Origin: Fimenecus sp045655645 | Lineage (GTDB): Bacteria > Bacillota > Clostridia > Oscillospirales > Acutalibacteraceae | DNA length: 6,580 bases | Reading direction: 5' to 3' | NCBI GenBank assembly: GCA_045655645.1 | Contig: JAZOPS010000011.1 | Coordinates: 1-6,580, forward strand | Shown here: one piece after another, positions 1-6,109 of the stretch | Layout: each line of letters begins with the position of its first letter | How positions within the stretch are numbered: position 1 is the stretch's first letter | Program-made: the position numbers and the translations under genes | Notes under the pieces: model-generated | What the model was told of the DNA's origin: nothing | The model's database searches: none | Seen by the model: the letters and a program-made list of their open reading frames with translations, nothing else

Positions 1-807
1 GACGGCGTATGGGCTCTTGCAGCAGATTACGAAGGCGAAGCAGACGACGCTTACGCAGCTCTTATCTCAGCTCTTGGTTACTACTATGTTGGTGAAGACG
101 AAAACACATGGAATCTCTATGCTGATTCAGCACTTGAATACGCTGATAATGACCGTCCAAACAACCAGAACAACCAGGCTAAGGTTAACACAGCTAACGC
201 AGCTCTCGCAGCAGCTATCGCAAACTTCGAAACAGCTGAAGTAGAAGATCCAACACTTGATTGGACAAATACAGGATTTGAATACGCTGACACAGTTGTT
301 GTTGATAAAGAAACATTTATTGACCCAATAAACACAGAATATGAAGCATTCACAGGTATGATTTATGGTATCGATACACTCGACCAGAACGAAACAATGG
401 AAATTCTTGGTTCACTTGGAGATGCACTTATGGCATCAACAGGTGACGAAACACACATCGAAATCATTGCAAACGAAGCAGGTCAAGAATCAACAGATGC
501 AATCATTTTGATTAAAGATGCAGACGGCAATATTCTTGAAACATATGTATTCGTTTACTTCGGTGATATCGATGGTGACGCAATGATTTCAACAAACGAT
601 GCTTTCATCGCTGAATATTATGAAGGTACATATGAAGGTATCAACACATATGCACAGTATGTAGCAGCTGATATTGACGGTGACGGAATGCCATCAGCAA
701 ACGATGCTTACATAATGGAATATTATGAAGGCACATACGAAGGCGTTGACTATCAGTATAACCTTGGTCAAAACGCTATGAATAACACATACGAATGGAT
801 TTATTAA
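1..807 (+). CDS. Secreted dockerin-containing protein, 3' part only
   Basis: The reading frame is open from the first base, so the 5' end lies outside the window; 268 codons and a TAA stop are seen. Residues about 31-78 are an Ala/Asn/Glu-rich helical stretch resembling a FIVAR-type module of surface proteins (moderate support). Residues about 85-188 form a beta-rich module ending in a DADGNILETY-type strand, as often precedes dockerins in Clostridia. Residues 189-251 are a type I dockerin with two calcium loops of the form DxDxDxxxxxxD (residues 189-200 and 224-235), each followed by the same helix, EYYEGTYEG. Dockerins bind cohesins and attach proteins to extracellular scaffolds, so this is probably an exported protein on a cellulosome-like complex or surface scaffold. 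Its catalytic or binding part, if any, is upstream. A short tail ending in EWIY follows. The dockerin call is strong; the overall function is unknown. Confidence 0.88.
   Translation, partial: DGVWALAADYEGEADDAYAALISALGYYYVGEDENTWNLYADSALEYADNDRPNNQNNQAKVNTANAALAAAIANFETAEVEDPTLDWTNTGFEYADTVVVDKETFIDPINTEYEAFTGMIYGIDTLDQNETMEILGSLGDALMASTGDETHIEIIANEAGQESTDAIILIKDADGNILETYVFVYFGDIDGDAMISTNDAFIAEYYEGTYEGINTYAQYVAADIDGDGMPSANDAYIMEYYEGTYEGVDYQYNLGQNAMNNTYEWIY
565..744 (+). repeat. Duplicated dockerin calcium-loop/helix repeat
   Basis: Two 75-nt units (565-639 and 670-744) start 105 nt, or 35 codons, apart. Each encodes a 12-residue EF-hand-like calcium loop plus a helix. The loop acidic residues at positions 1, 3, 5 and 12 are present in both. 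The helix residues EYYEGTYEG are identical in both units at the protein level, while the DNA differs at several third codon positions. This is the internal two-fold symmetry typical of type I dockerins. Confidence 0.85.
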
Positions 808-827
808 TTCGTAAATAATTAGTTTAA

Positions 828-861
828 AAGTTACCTGAGGATTCAGGTTCTCAGGTAACTT
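828..861 (+). terminator. Perfect 12-bp intercistronic hairpin (possible terminator)
   Basis: AAGTTACCTGAG (828-839) and CTCAGGTAACTT (850-861) are exact inverted repeats around a 10-nt loop, 21 bp after the dockerin gene stop. The stem is strong, but what follows is GAATAAAAT and not a run of T. It may therefore be a weak terminator, an mRNA-end stabiliser or a processing signal separating expression of the two secreted-protein genes. The loop repeats part of the right arm, so a shorter alternative pairing also exists (833-838 with 843-848). Confidence 0.5.
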
Positions 862-891
862 GAATAAAATAGTAAAAGGAGACAAACTACT

Positions 892-2292
892 ATGATAAAA
901 AAGATTAGTGCAATTGTTCTTGCTCTTGTGCTTTGCCTTTCTGTAGTTGTTATGCCTGCATCAGCTTATGAACTTGGTGCAAGTTCAGAAATTGCTTATG
1001 TTGTTGAATTAGATAAGGATTCTTATTCAGCTGGTGAAACAGTAACAATTAAGGTTTTTCTTTATGGTAAATCAGGGCTTGAATTTGGTACTGGTGCTAT
1101 CATTGTTGGTTGTAATACAGCAGTGTTTGACCAAGCTGAAAACGATAAAGCAGATGTTCAAGCAAGTGCTGTTGGTAGTGAACTCAATGAGTCATACTAT
1201 AAGGCAGCAAATGGTTCAACATGGGCATGGCAGACAAATACAACAGTTTATAATAACATTGTTGCAGGCAATACAGCAGCAGAAAATGCAATGTTTGACC
1301 AGTACATGAAGTACACAATCGCAAGAAATACTTCAGGTACTCACGACAATGCAGGTTCAAACAAAAATGGTCTTCCAGCAGATGAAATCAATGCAGATGC
1401 AGAAAATGGAATTCCATTTGTATCATTCCAACTCAAACTTAAAGATGATATTGCAGATGGAACAGTAATTAATGTTGGTGTTCCAACAGGTGCAATGCCT
1501 AAAAACTACTGCTATATGAACTATTATAAGGATCCAGGTAACTTAACAACAGTTGTTAAAACAACACAGGCTACATCTGAAATTGTTAATAGCACAACAG
1601 CAACAATTGGCAAAGCAACAGCTACTTACACAGTAACTTATGTGGATGGCAGTACAGAGCTTGGTAAATTTACTGTTGAAGATGGTGCAGCAACACCTAC
1701 AATTGCTAACCCAACAAAAGCAGGCTATACATTCAAGGGCTGGTCACCAGCACTTGCTGACACTGTAACAGGTGACGTAACTTATGTTGCACAATGGGAA
1801 GAAGACCTTAATGTTGCAGAATTGAGACAGCAGATTAAGTTTACAAAGACTTTTAATAGTGAAACAAAAGAATATGATGATACAATCGCATTCAGAGTAA
1901 TCGCTGACATTACAAACTTCGAAGCAATCTTTGGTAGTGCTGCAGGTGCAGACGATACAACTGAAGGTATGGCTGACAATACTTATATTACAGAAGCTGG
2001 CTTCCTTTACAACAAGGGTGCTGCAATTGATGAAACAGCAGCTAAAGCTCAGATTCAGAGCGGCTCAGGTGCATATACTCAACAGAAACAAGCATATATC
2101 TCATCAAAAGCAATCGCAGACAAGTATGTTATGGCTTGCGTAGTTTACGACGTTCCTGTAGCAGAAATTGGCGATACTCTTTCTGTTGTTGCATACGTTA
2201 AGTATATGCAGAACGGTGTTGAAAAGATTGCTATGTGCACAGCATACGAAGGCACTTTCGAAAAATTATATAATCAGTATAAGACTGCATAA
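892..2292 (+). CDS. Secreted protein: cohesin-like region, Flg_new/InlB-type repeat, unassigned C-terminal domain
   Basis: The protein has 466 residues. Start choice is supported by AAAGGAG (875-881) 10 nt before the ATG and by a signal peptide beginning at once: MIKK, a hydrophobic core, and a predicted cut after Ala25 (ASA). Residues about 28-240 start with a strand pattern (VELDKDSYSAGETVTIKVFL) and later have a PFVSFQLKLKDD segment. This layout recalls cohesin and related beta-sandwich modules, but it is a weak, fold-level inference. Residues 244-303 fit a Listeria-Bacteroides (Flg_new/InlB B) repeat, with YTVTYVDG, AGYTFKGW and a closing TYVAQW. Residues 304-466 form a separate domain I cannot assign; it has a late AYVKYMQNGVEKI strand pair and its style recalls C-terminal domains of clostridial surface proteins. 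No LPXTG motif, dockerin or transmembrane anchor is visible, so the protein is probably released or held by non-covalent contacts. It lies between the dockerin gene and a 42-aa peptide gene, with no terminator before the latter. Confidence 0.88.
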   Translation: MIKKISAIVLALVLCLSVVVMPASAYELGASSEIAYVVELDKDSYSAGETVTIKVFLYGKSGLEFGTGAIIVGCNTAVFDQAENDKADVQASAVGSELNESYYKAANGSTWAWQTNTTVYNNIVAGNTAAENAMFDQYMKYTIARNTSGTHDNAGSNKNGLPADEINADAENGIPFVSFQLKLKDDIADGTVINVGVPTGAMPKNYCYMNYYKDPGNLTTVVKTTQATSEIVNSTTATIGKATATYTVTYVDGSTELGKFTVEDGAATPTIANPTKAGYTFKGWSPALADTVTGDVTYVAQWEEDLNVAELRQQIKFTKTFNSETKEYDDTIAFRVIADITNFEAIFGSAAGADDTTEGMADNTYITEAGFLYNKGAAIDETAAKAQIQSGSGAYTQQKQAYISSKAIADKYVMACVVYDVPVAEIGDTLSVVAYVKYMQNGVEKIAMCTAYEGTFEKLYNQYKTA

Positions 2293-2362
2293 AAAATAGC
2301 GGGATTTTACGAAAAAAATTATTATGAAGAATTATATAAAATCGAAAGGAGCTAATTCAGTT

Positions 2363-2491
2363 ATGATACGCGAATATTTAACACCTGATTTCGACGTAAC
2401 AGTTTACGAAATCGAAGATGTAATTACAGTTTCAGTCGGTGAAGGAGAGCTCGACGGTGGTGCCATTGAAGGCGACGGTTGGTTCAACTAA
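2363..2491 (+). CDS. 42-aa acidic Gly-rich small peptide
   Basis: ATG at 2363 follows a good ribosome binding site, GAAAGGAG (2344-2351), 11 nt upstream. The frame ends with TAA at 2489-2491, and a strong terminator starts 37 nt later. The peptide begins MIREYLTPDFDVTVYEIED and ends GGAIEGDGWFN. It has 11 Asp/Glu, one Arg, no Lys and no Cys, and neither a signal peptide nor a membrane helix. The YxxPxF start with alternating hydrophobic residues resembles a class of short clostridial peptides of unknown role. It also loosely resembles YxxP-type leader motifs read by RiPP recognition elements. A Gly-Gly pair at residues 32-33 would leave a 9-residue tail. No maturase, protease or transporter is in the window, so a RiPP role is speculative. 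It is probably co-transcribed with the upstream secreted protein, since no terminator separates them. That it is a gene is likely; its function is unknown. Confidence 0.7.
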   Translation: MIREYLTPDFDVTVYEIEDVITVSVGEGELDGGAIEGDGWFN

Positions 2492-2527
2492 TCCGCAACT
2501 GAAATCATAAATAAAGAATAATCTTTT

Positions 2528-2562
2528 CCCCCAAGGGTTTGTCCCTTGGGGGTTTTGTTTTT
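2528..2562 (+). terminator. Strong rho-independent terminator
   Basis: CCCCCAAGGG (2528-2537) pairs perfectly with CCCTTGGGGG (2543-2552) around a 5-nt loop, followed by TTTTGTTTTT (2553-2562). It ends the transcript carrying the secreted protein and the 42-aa peptide, and insulates the FHA-SEDS-PBP operon downstream. Confidence 0.93.
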
Positions 2563-2616
2563 GCAGAAGAAAATGACAAAAAATATTAAAAATTGATTAC
2601 ATTATGAGTTATAATA

Positions 2617-2645
2617 TTGCAAAAATATTTTTGAAAACTTATAAT
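2617..2645 (+). promoter_or_regulatory. Probable sigma-A promoter of the FHA-SEDS-PBP operon
   Basis: TTGCAA (2617-2622) and a consensus TATAAT (2640-2645) are separated by exactly 17 nt. They lie between the preceding terminator and the GTG at 2679, so transcription would start near 2652 and leave a short leader. The -35 matches the consensus at 4 of 6 positions. The surrounding sequence is very AT-rich, so chance -10 matches are common; a second TATAAT at 2610-2615 has no good -35. Confidence 0.6.
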
Positions 2646-2678
2646 AAAACTGAAAGATGCTTATAAGGGGGCGACAAA

Positions 2679-3389
2679 GTGGAACTTGAATATATAATGC
2701 GATATGTACTCTGCATTCTCGCAATTGCAGTTATAATTAATTGCGTCTGGTCACTTGTGCGCCTGCGCCCTGATAAAAAAGTTTATGCCTTGCTTGTTGA
2801 TATGGCAAACGACACTCAATATCCCATAACCTGCTATGAAACATCGGTTGGCAGAAGCCGTTGGTGTGATGTTGTGTTCACAAATTCAACTGTTTCCCGT
2901 TCTCATGCTGTTGTTGCTCTTCGAAAAGATGGTTTTTATGTTTTCGACACCGAATCAAAGTCAGGTGTTTATGTAAATAACGAAAAAATTGTGAAAAAGC
3001 AGAAGCTTCAAGATGGTGACATTATCGCATTTGGAACAGCTTTTATGAAATTCTATATGGGAAGCGAAGCTGACAACGACATCAAGCACAAAAAAGAAGA
3101 GAAATCACTTTGTCCAAGACTTGTGAATATTATGGATGACACCGAATTTGATTTAGATGGTGATTATATAACCATTGGTCGTGAAGAAGGTAGCAATATT
3201 GAAATTTCAGCTAGATATGTTTCTCGCCGTCAAGCAGAAATATTCAAAGAGAATAACCGTTGGTATATTGAAGACTATGGTAGTGTTGTAAAAACCACCG
3301 TAAATGGTGAACAAATCTATTCGCCAACTCAGCTTTGTGATGGTGATGTTATAAAAATCGGTGATTTCGCCTTTTTATTTGAAGAATAA
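2679..3389 (+). CDS. Membrane-anchored tandem FHA-domain protein
   Basis: The protein has 236 residues. GTG is chosen as start because AAGGGGG (2665-2671) lies 7 nt before it; the next in-frame ATG (2697) has no comparable site. Residues about 8-27 are one transmembrane helix followed by RLRPDKK, which should place the rest in the cytoplasm. FHA1 (about 38-126) carries the phosphopeptide-binding signature: Gly58-Arg59, Ser73-x-x-His76 and Asn100. FHA2 (about 148-235) has Gly167-Arg168, Ser182 and Asn209-Gly210, but Gln185 replaces the usual His. A charged linker (about 128-145, rich in Lys/Glu) joins them. FHA domains bind phosphothreonine, so the protein probably recruits or senses a phosphorylated partner at the membrane. 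It is first in an operon with a SEDS polymerase and a class B PBP, an arrangement recalling the actinobacterial fha-rodA-pbpA locus. No kinase or phosphatase gene is present here. Confidence 0.92.
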   Translation: MELEYIMRYVLCILAIAVIINCVWSLVRLRPDKKVYALLVDMANDTQYPITCYETSVGRSRWCDVVFTNSTVSRSHAVVALRKDGFYVFDTESKSGVYVNNEKIVKKQKLQDGDIIAFGTAFMKFYMGSEADNDIKHKKEEKSLCPRLVNIMDDTEFDLDGDYITIGREEGSNIEISARYVSRRQAEIFKENNRWYIEDYGSVVKTTVNGEQIYSPTQLCDGDVIKIGDFAFLFEE

Positions 3390-3408
3390 TTGAAAGAATA
3401 TCGAAAGT

Positions 3409-3415
3409 AGGTGAT
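3409..3415 (+). promoter_or_regulatory. Ribosome binding site of the SEDS gene, without a canonical start codon at normal spacing
   Basis: AGGTGAT matches the 3' half of the AAGGAGGTGAT anti-SD complement. The downstream SEDS frame has no ATG, GTG or TTG at usable distance. In-frame codons are ATA (3419, 7 nt after the GG) and ATT (3425); the first ATG is at 3458, 42 nt away and without its own site. An out-of-frame ATG (3415) reaches a stop after two codons, and ATG 3441 is followed directly by TAA. Translation therefore probably starts at ATA 3419 or ATT 3425, or the sequence has a small error or mutation here. Confidence 0.5.
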
Positions 3416-3457
3416 GATATAAATATTTTAAAAGGGAAAAATGTAAACCTTGCATTA

Positions 3458-4657
3458 ATGCTTTTTGTGGTTACTCTTTTTGAAGTGACTTGCCTTTTTA
3501 CGCTTTTATCAAAGGCTGAAGAGCAATATAAAATGAATATCATCATCACAATGGGTATTTATATATTAGTTCAATTCGCCTATTTCTTCGGTGCAAAAAT
3601 TATCTTGAAACGAAAAGGTTTTGAAGTTGAATTAATAGCGTTTTTGCTCACATCCATAGGGCTTTCAATTACAGCAAGCGCTTATCCAACGCTTGCCGTG
3701 AAACAACTTATAGCAGTGCTTATTGGTATTTGTGGCTTCATTTTTGTTCAATGGCTTTTGCGCGACATTGACAGAATAATGTTTTTGCGAATACCTATTG
3801 CGATTTGTGCTGTTGGACTTCTCGCATTCACACTTGTATTTGCACAAATCACAAATGGTGCAAAAAACTGGCTCTATATTGGCGGACTTTCAATTCAACC
3901 CTCAGAGTTGGTAAAAGTAGCATTCATTATTGTTGGTGCTGCAACTCTTGAAAGACTACAATCCAACCGAAGCCTTACAAAATTTATTATTTTTGCACTT
4001 GGTTGTGTGGGATGCCTTTTCTTAATGTACGATTTTGGCACGGCTCTCATTTTCTTCTTTACATTTATTGTGATTTCGTTTATGCGCTCAGGCGATATTC
4101 GTACGCTCGCACTTGTTTGCACAGGCGCATTTATGGGTGGACTTCTTGTGCTTATGTTCAAACCCTATGTTGCAAACAGATTTGCGTCATACGGTCATGT
4201 GTGGGAATACTTTGATACATCGGGATTCCAGCAAACACGAACAATGATTTATTCAACAAGTGGTGGACTTTTTGGCGTTGGACTTGGTAACGGAAAACTC
4301 CGCGATATTTATGCTGCCACAGAAGACCTTGTTTTTGGTGTTGTTTGCGAAGAATTCGGTATGATTATGGCTGGGGCAATTTTGCTTTCTTATGTGGCGC
4401 TTCTCGTTTATTCAATCCGTCACTCAAAATATGCCCGTTCATCATTCTATGCAATTGTTGCTTGTGCAGCTGCGGCGCTCATGCTCTTTCAGGCGTCACT
4501 CAATGTGTTTGGCGTAAATGACATTTTACCAATGACGGGCGTAACATTACCATTTATTAGCCGTGGTGGTTCAAGTATAATGTGTTGTTGGATGTTGATG
4601 GCACTTATTAAGTCAGTTGACCGAAGCACTTACAGATTTGGGGGTGTTCGTCAATGA
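3458..4657 (+). CDS. SEDS-family peptidoglycan polymerase (FtsW/RodA-like)
   Basis: The protein has 399 residues from the first ATG. The frame is open upstream, and a start at ATA 3419 would add 13 residues (NILKGKNVNLAL) that give the first helix a positively charged cytoplasmic lead, so the true start is uncertain. It is a polytopic membrane protein with about ten hydrophobic segments. SEDS signatures are GAKNWLYIGGLSIQPSEL (134-151), a GTALIFF helix, the ATEDLVFGVVCEEFG segment with Asp290 at the conserved catalytic Asp position, and GVTLPFISRGGSS (361-373) near the C-terminus. SEDS proteins polymerise lipid II into glycan strands and work with a cognate class B PBP, which is the next gene, overlapping by 4 nt. 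The family call is secure. Whether it serves elongation, division or sporulation cannot be told from sequence alone; the FHA and PbpA-like neighbours favour a RodA-like role. Confidence 0.92.
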   Translation: MLFVVTLFEVTCLFTLLSKAEEQYKMNIIITMGIYILVQFAYFFGAKIILKRKGFEVELIAFLLTSIGLSITASAYPTLAVKQLIAVLIGICGFIFVQWLLRDIDRIMFLRIPIAICAVGLLAFTLVFAQITNGAKNWLYIGGLSIQPSELVKVAFIIVGAATLERLQSNRSLTKFIIFALGCVGCLFLMYDFGTALIFFFTFIVISFMRSGDIRTLALVCTGAFMGGLLVLMFKPYVANRFASYGHVWEYFDTSGFQQTRTMIYSTSGGLFGVGLGNGKLRDIYAATEDLVFGVVCEEFGMIMAGAILLSYVALLVYSIRHSKYARSSFYAIVACAAAALMLFQASLNVFGVNDILPMTGVTLPFISRGGSSIMCCWMLMALIKSVDRSTYRFGGVRQ

Positions 4658-6054
4658 AATCCATCGGAAGAAGAGCGTTGACTCTCTATGCACTCATACT
4701 TTTATTCCTTGCAGGTTGTGGATTACTCTATTTTAATCTTGTTACCAATGCAAATGATTGGGCAATGAACAGAGCAAATAAACATCTCTATTCAGATGGT
4801 GCACTTTCAACTGCAGGTGATATTCTTGATGCAAATGGCAATATTCTTGTTACTACCGAAAATGGTAAAAGAGTTTATAGTGATAACAAAAATCTGCGAA
4901 TGGCGTTGCTGCATACTGTCGGTGACACATCAGGATATATTTCAAATGGTGTTCAGACTGCATTCAAAGACGAACTAACAGGATATACCCTTTTAGATGG
5001 AGTTTATAACCTAAAAAGATACGGAAAAGGCAACGATATTAAACTTACGCTCAACTCAAAGGTCTGTGAAACTGCTTATAGAGCTTTGGGCAACAAAAAA
5101 GGCACAATCGGTGTTATGAATTATAAAACCGGTGAGATAATTTGTGTTGTTTCAACTCCGACCTATGATATAAATAACAAACCTACTGATATTGACACGG
5201 ACACAACGGGAAAATATGAGGGAATTTATTTAAACAGATTCTTCTCTGGTGTATATACCCCCGGCTCAACCTTTAAGGTGCTTACAGCAATATGTGCAAT
5301 TGAAAATATCCCCGATATTGATGACAGAACCTTTGAATGTAAGGGGAAAATATTAATTGGCGAGGGTTATGTTATCTGCAATGGTACTCACGGGAAAATC
5401 AATTTTGAAAAAGCCCTTAACAAGTCTTGTAACTGTGCATTTGCAGAAATAGCAGACGAATTGGGCCAAGAAAAACTCATGGCAACTGCAGAGCGAATAG
5501 GATTCAATGCAAATATGCCTGATATAAGCGGAAAAATCCATTGTTCAAAGAGTAGAATTGACCTTACAGAGTCAAGTGCATTGGATATTGGTTGGGCAGG
5601 TATCGGGCAATACACTACCCTTATAAATCCTTGTCACATGTTGACTGTAATGGGTGCAATTGCCAATGGTGGCATTGCACAGATGCCATATCTTGTAAGC
5701 ACAATTACAAGTCCCGAAGGTAAAATAGTTTTCTCTGCAAAAGAGAGTACCGCAGGTGAATTTTTCACTGCAGATGTAGCAAAAAAAGCCGATGAAATGC
5801 TTCGTTCAAATGTTAAAAACAGATACAGCGACAGTTATTTCCCTCAGATGAGTTTTTGCGGAAAAACAGGCACAGCAGAGATTAGTGATGATAAAAATGT
5901 GAAACCAAACACCCTATTTGTCGGTTACTCGCAACTTGATAATATGCCTTTTGCAATTATCGTTATCCTTGAAGATACAACATCGAGCTTATATGAAGCT
6001 GTGCCAGTAGCATCAAAGGTAATGAAAGCGGTTAAAAGTGAATATGTGAAATAG
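4654..6054 (+). CDS. Class B penicillin-binding protein (PbpA-like transpeptidase)
   Basis: The protein has 466 residues. Its ATG overlaps the stop of the SEDS gene (ATGA), implying translational coupling and balanced amounts of the two partners. Residues 1-7 are positively charged and about 8-30 form a single membrane anchor. A short N-terminal region includes GDILDANG (55-62), corresponding to the RGxIxDRNG motif of class B PBPs, and a LHTVGDTSGY segment typical of the PbpA type. The transpeptidase domain (about 145-460) has all three penicillin-binding motifs: Ser205-Thr-Phe-Lys208 with the nucleophile, Ser258-Cys-Asn260, and Lys404-Thr-Gly406. It should crosslink peptidoglycan outside the membrane together with the SEDS polymerase. 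At this length it is compact, with no room for a glycosyltransferase or PASTA domains. The motifs are intact, so it should be active and beta-lactam binding. Identification is firm at family level; PbpA-like rather than FtsI-like is inferred from the N-terminus and the operon. Confidence 0.94.
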   Translation: MKSIGRRALTLYALILLFLAGCGLLYFNLVTNANDWAMNRANKHLYSDGALSTAGDILDANGNILVTTENGKRVYSDNKNLRMALLHTVGDTSGYISNGVQTAFKDELTGYTLLDGVYNLKRYGKGNDIKLTLNSKVCETAYRALGNKKGTIGVMNYKTGEIICVVSTPTYDINNKPTDIDTDTTGKYEGIYLNRFFSGVYTPGSTFKVLTAICAIENIPDIDDRTFECKGKILIGEGYVICNGTHGKINFEKALNKSCNCAFAEIADELGQEKLMATAERIGFNANMPDISGKIHCSKSRIDLTESSALDIGWAGIGQYTTLINPCHMLTVMGAIANGGIAQMPYLVSTITSPEGKIVFSAKESTAGEFFTADVAKKADEMLRSNVKNRYSDSYFPQMSFCGKTGTAEISDDKNVKPNTLFVGYSQLDNMPFAIIVILEDTTSSLYEAVPVASKVMKAVKSEYVK

Positions 6055-6084
6055 TAAAGGCTACAAAAAGTAGCCTTTATTTTT
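6055..6084 (+). terminator. Rho-independent terminator of the FHA-SEDS-PBP operon
   Basis: TAAAGGCTAC (6055-6064) and GTAGCCTTTA (6070-6079) pair perfectly around an AAAAA loop and are followed by TTTTT. The stem begins at the base right after the PBP stop codon. The A-run on the left and T-run on the right could let it work in both directions. Confidence 0.9.
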
Positions 6085-6109
6085 ATGTACTTTTAACAAC
6101 CTAATTTTA

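Noticed and set aside
117..353. Minus-strand open frame opposite the dockerin gene.
   Set aside because: It lies inside the true plus-strand frame, has a low-complexity Ser/Ala translation and lacks a credible ribosome binding site.
842..870. TTCAGG with TAAAAT (865-870) as a promoter for the 466-aa secreted protein.
   Set aside because: The -35 is poor and sits inside the stem-loop, and the -10 is common by chance in such AT-rich DNA.
2303..2343. GATTTTA / TAAAATC inverted repeat between the secreted protein and the small peptide.
   Set aside because: Only 7 AT-rich base pairs around a 27-nt loop; too weak to call a terminator or regulatory hairpin.
2593..2615. TTGATT with TATAAT (2610-2615) as the FHA operon promoter.
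   Set aside because: The spacer is only 11 nt; TTGCAA-17-TATAAT just downstream has correct geometry.
3441..3446. ATG with AAAGGG before it, as the SEDS start.
   Set aside because: It is in another frame and is followed directly by TAA; it can only be a start-stop element.
4711..4719. Lipobox-like LAGC at residues 19-22 of the PBP, which might suggest a lipoprotein.
   Set aside because: The hydrophobic stretch continues past the Cys (GLLYFNLV), as in a normal transmembrane anchor of a class B PBP, so the match is probably coincidental.
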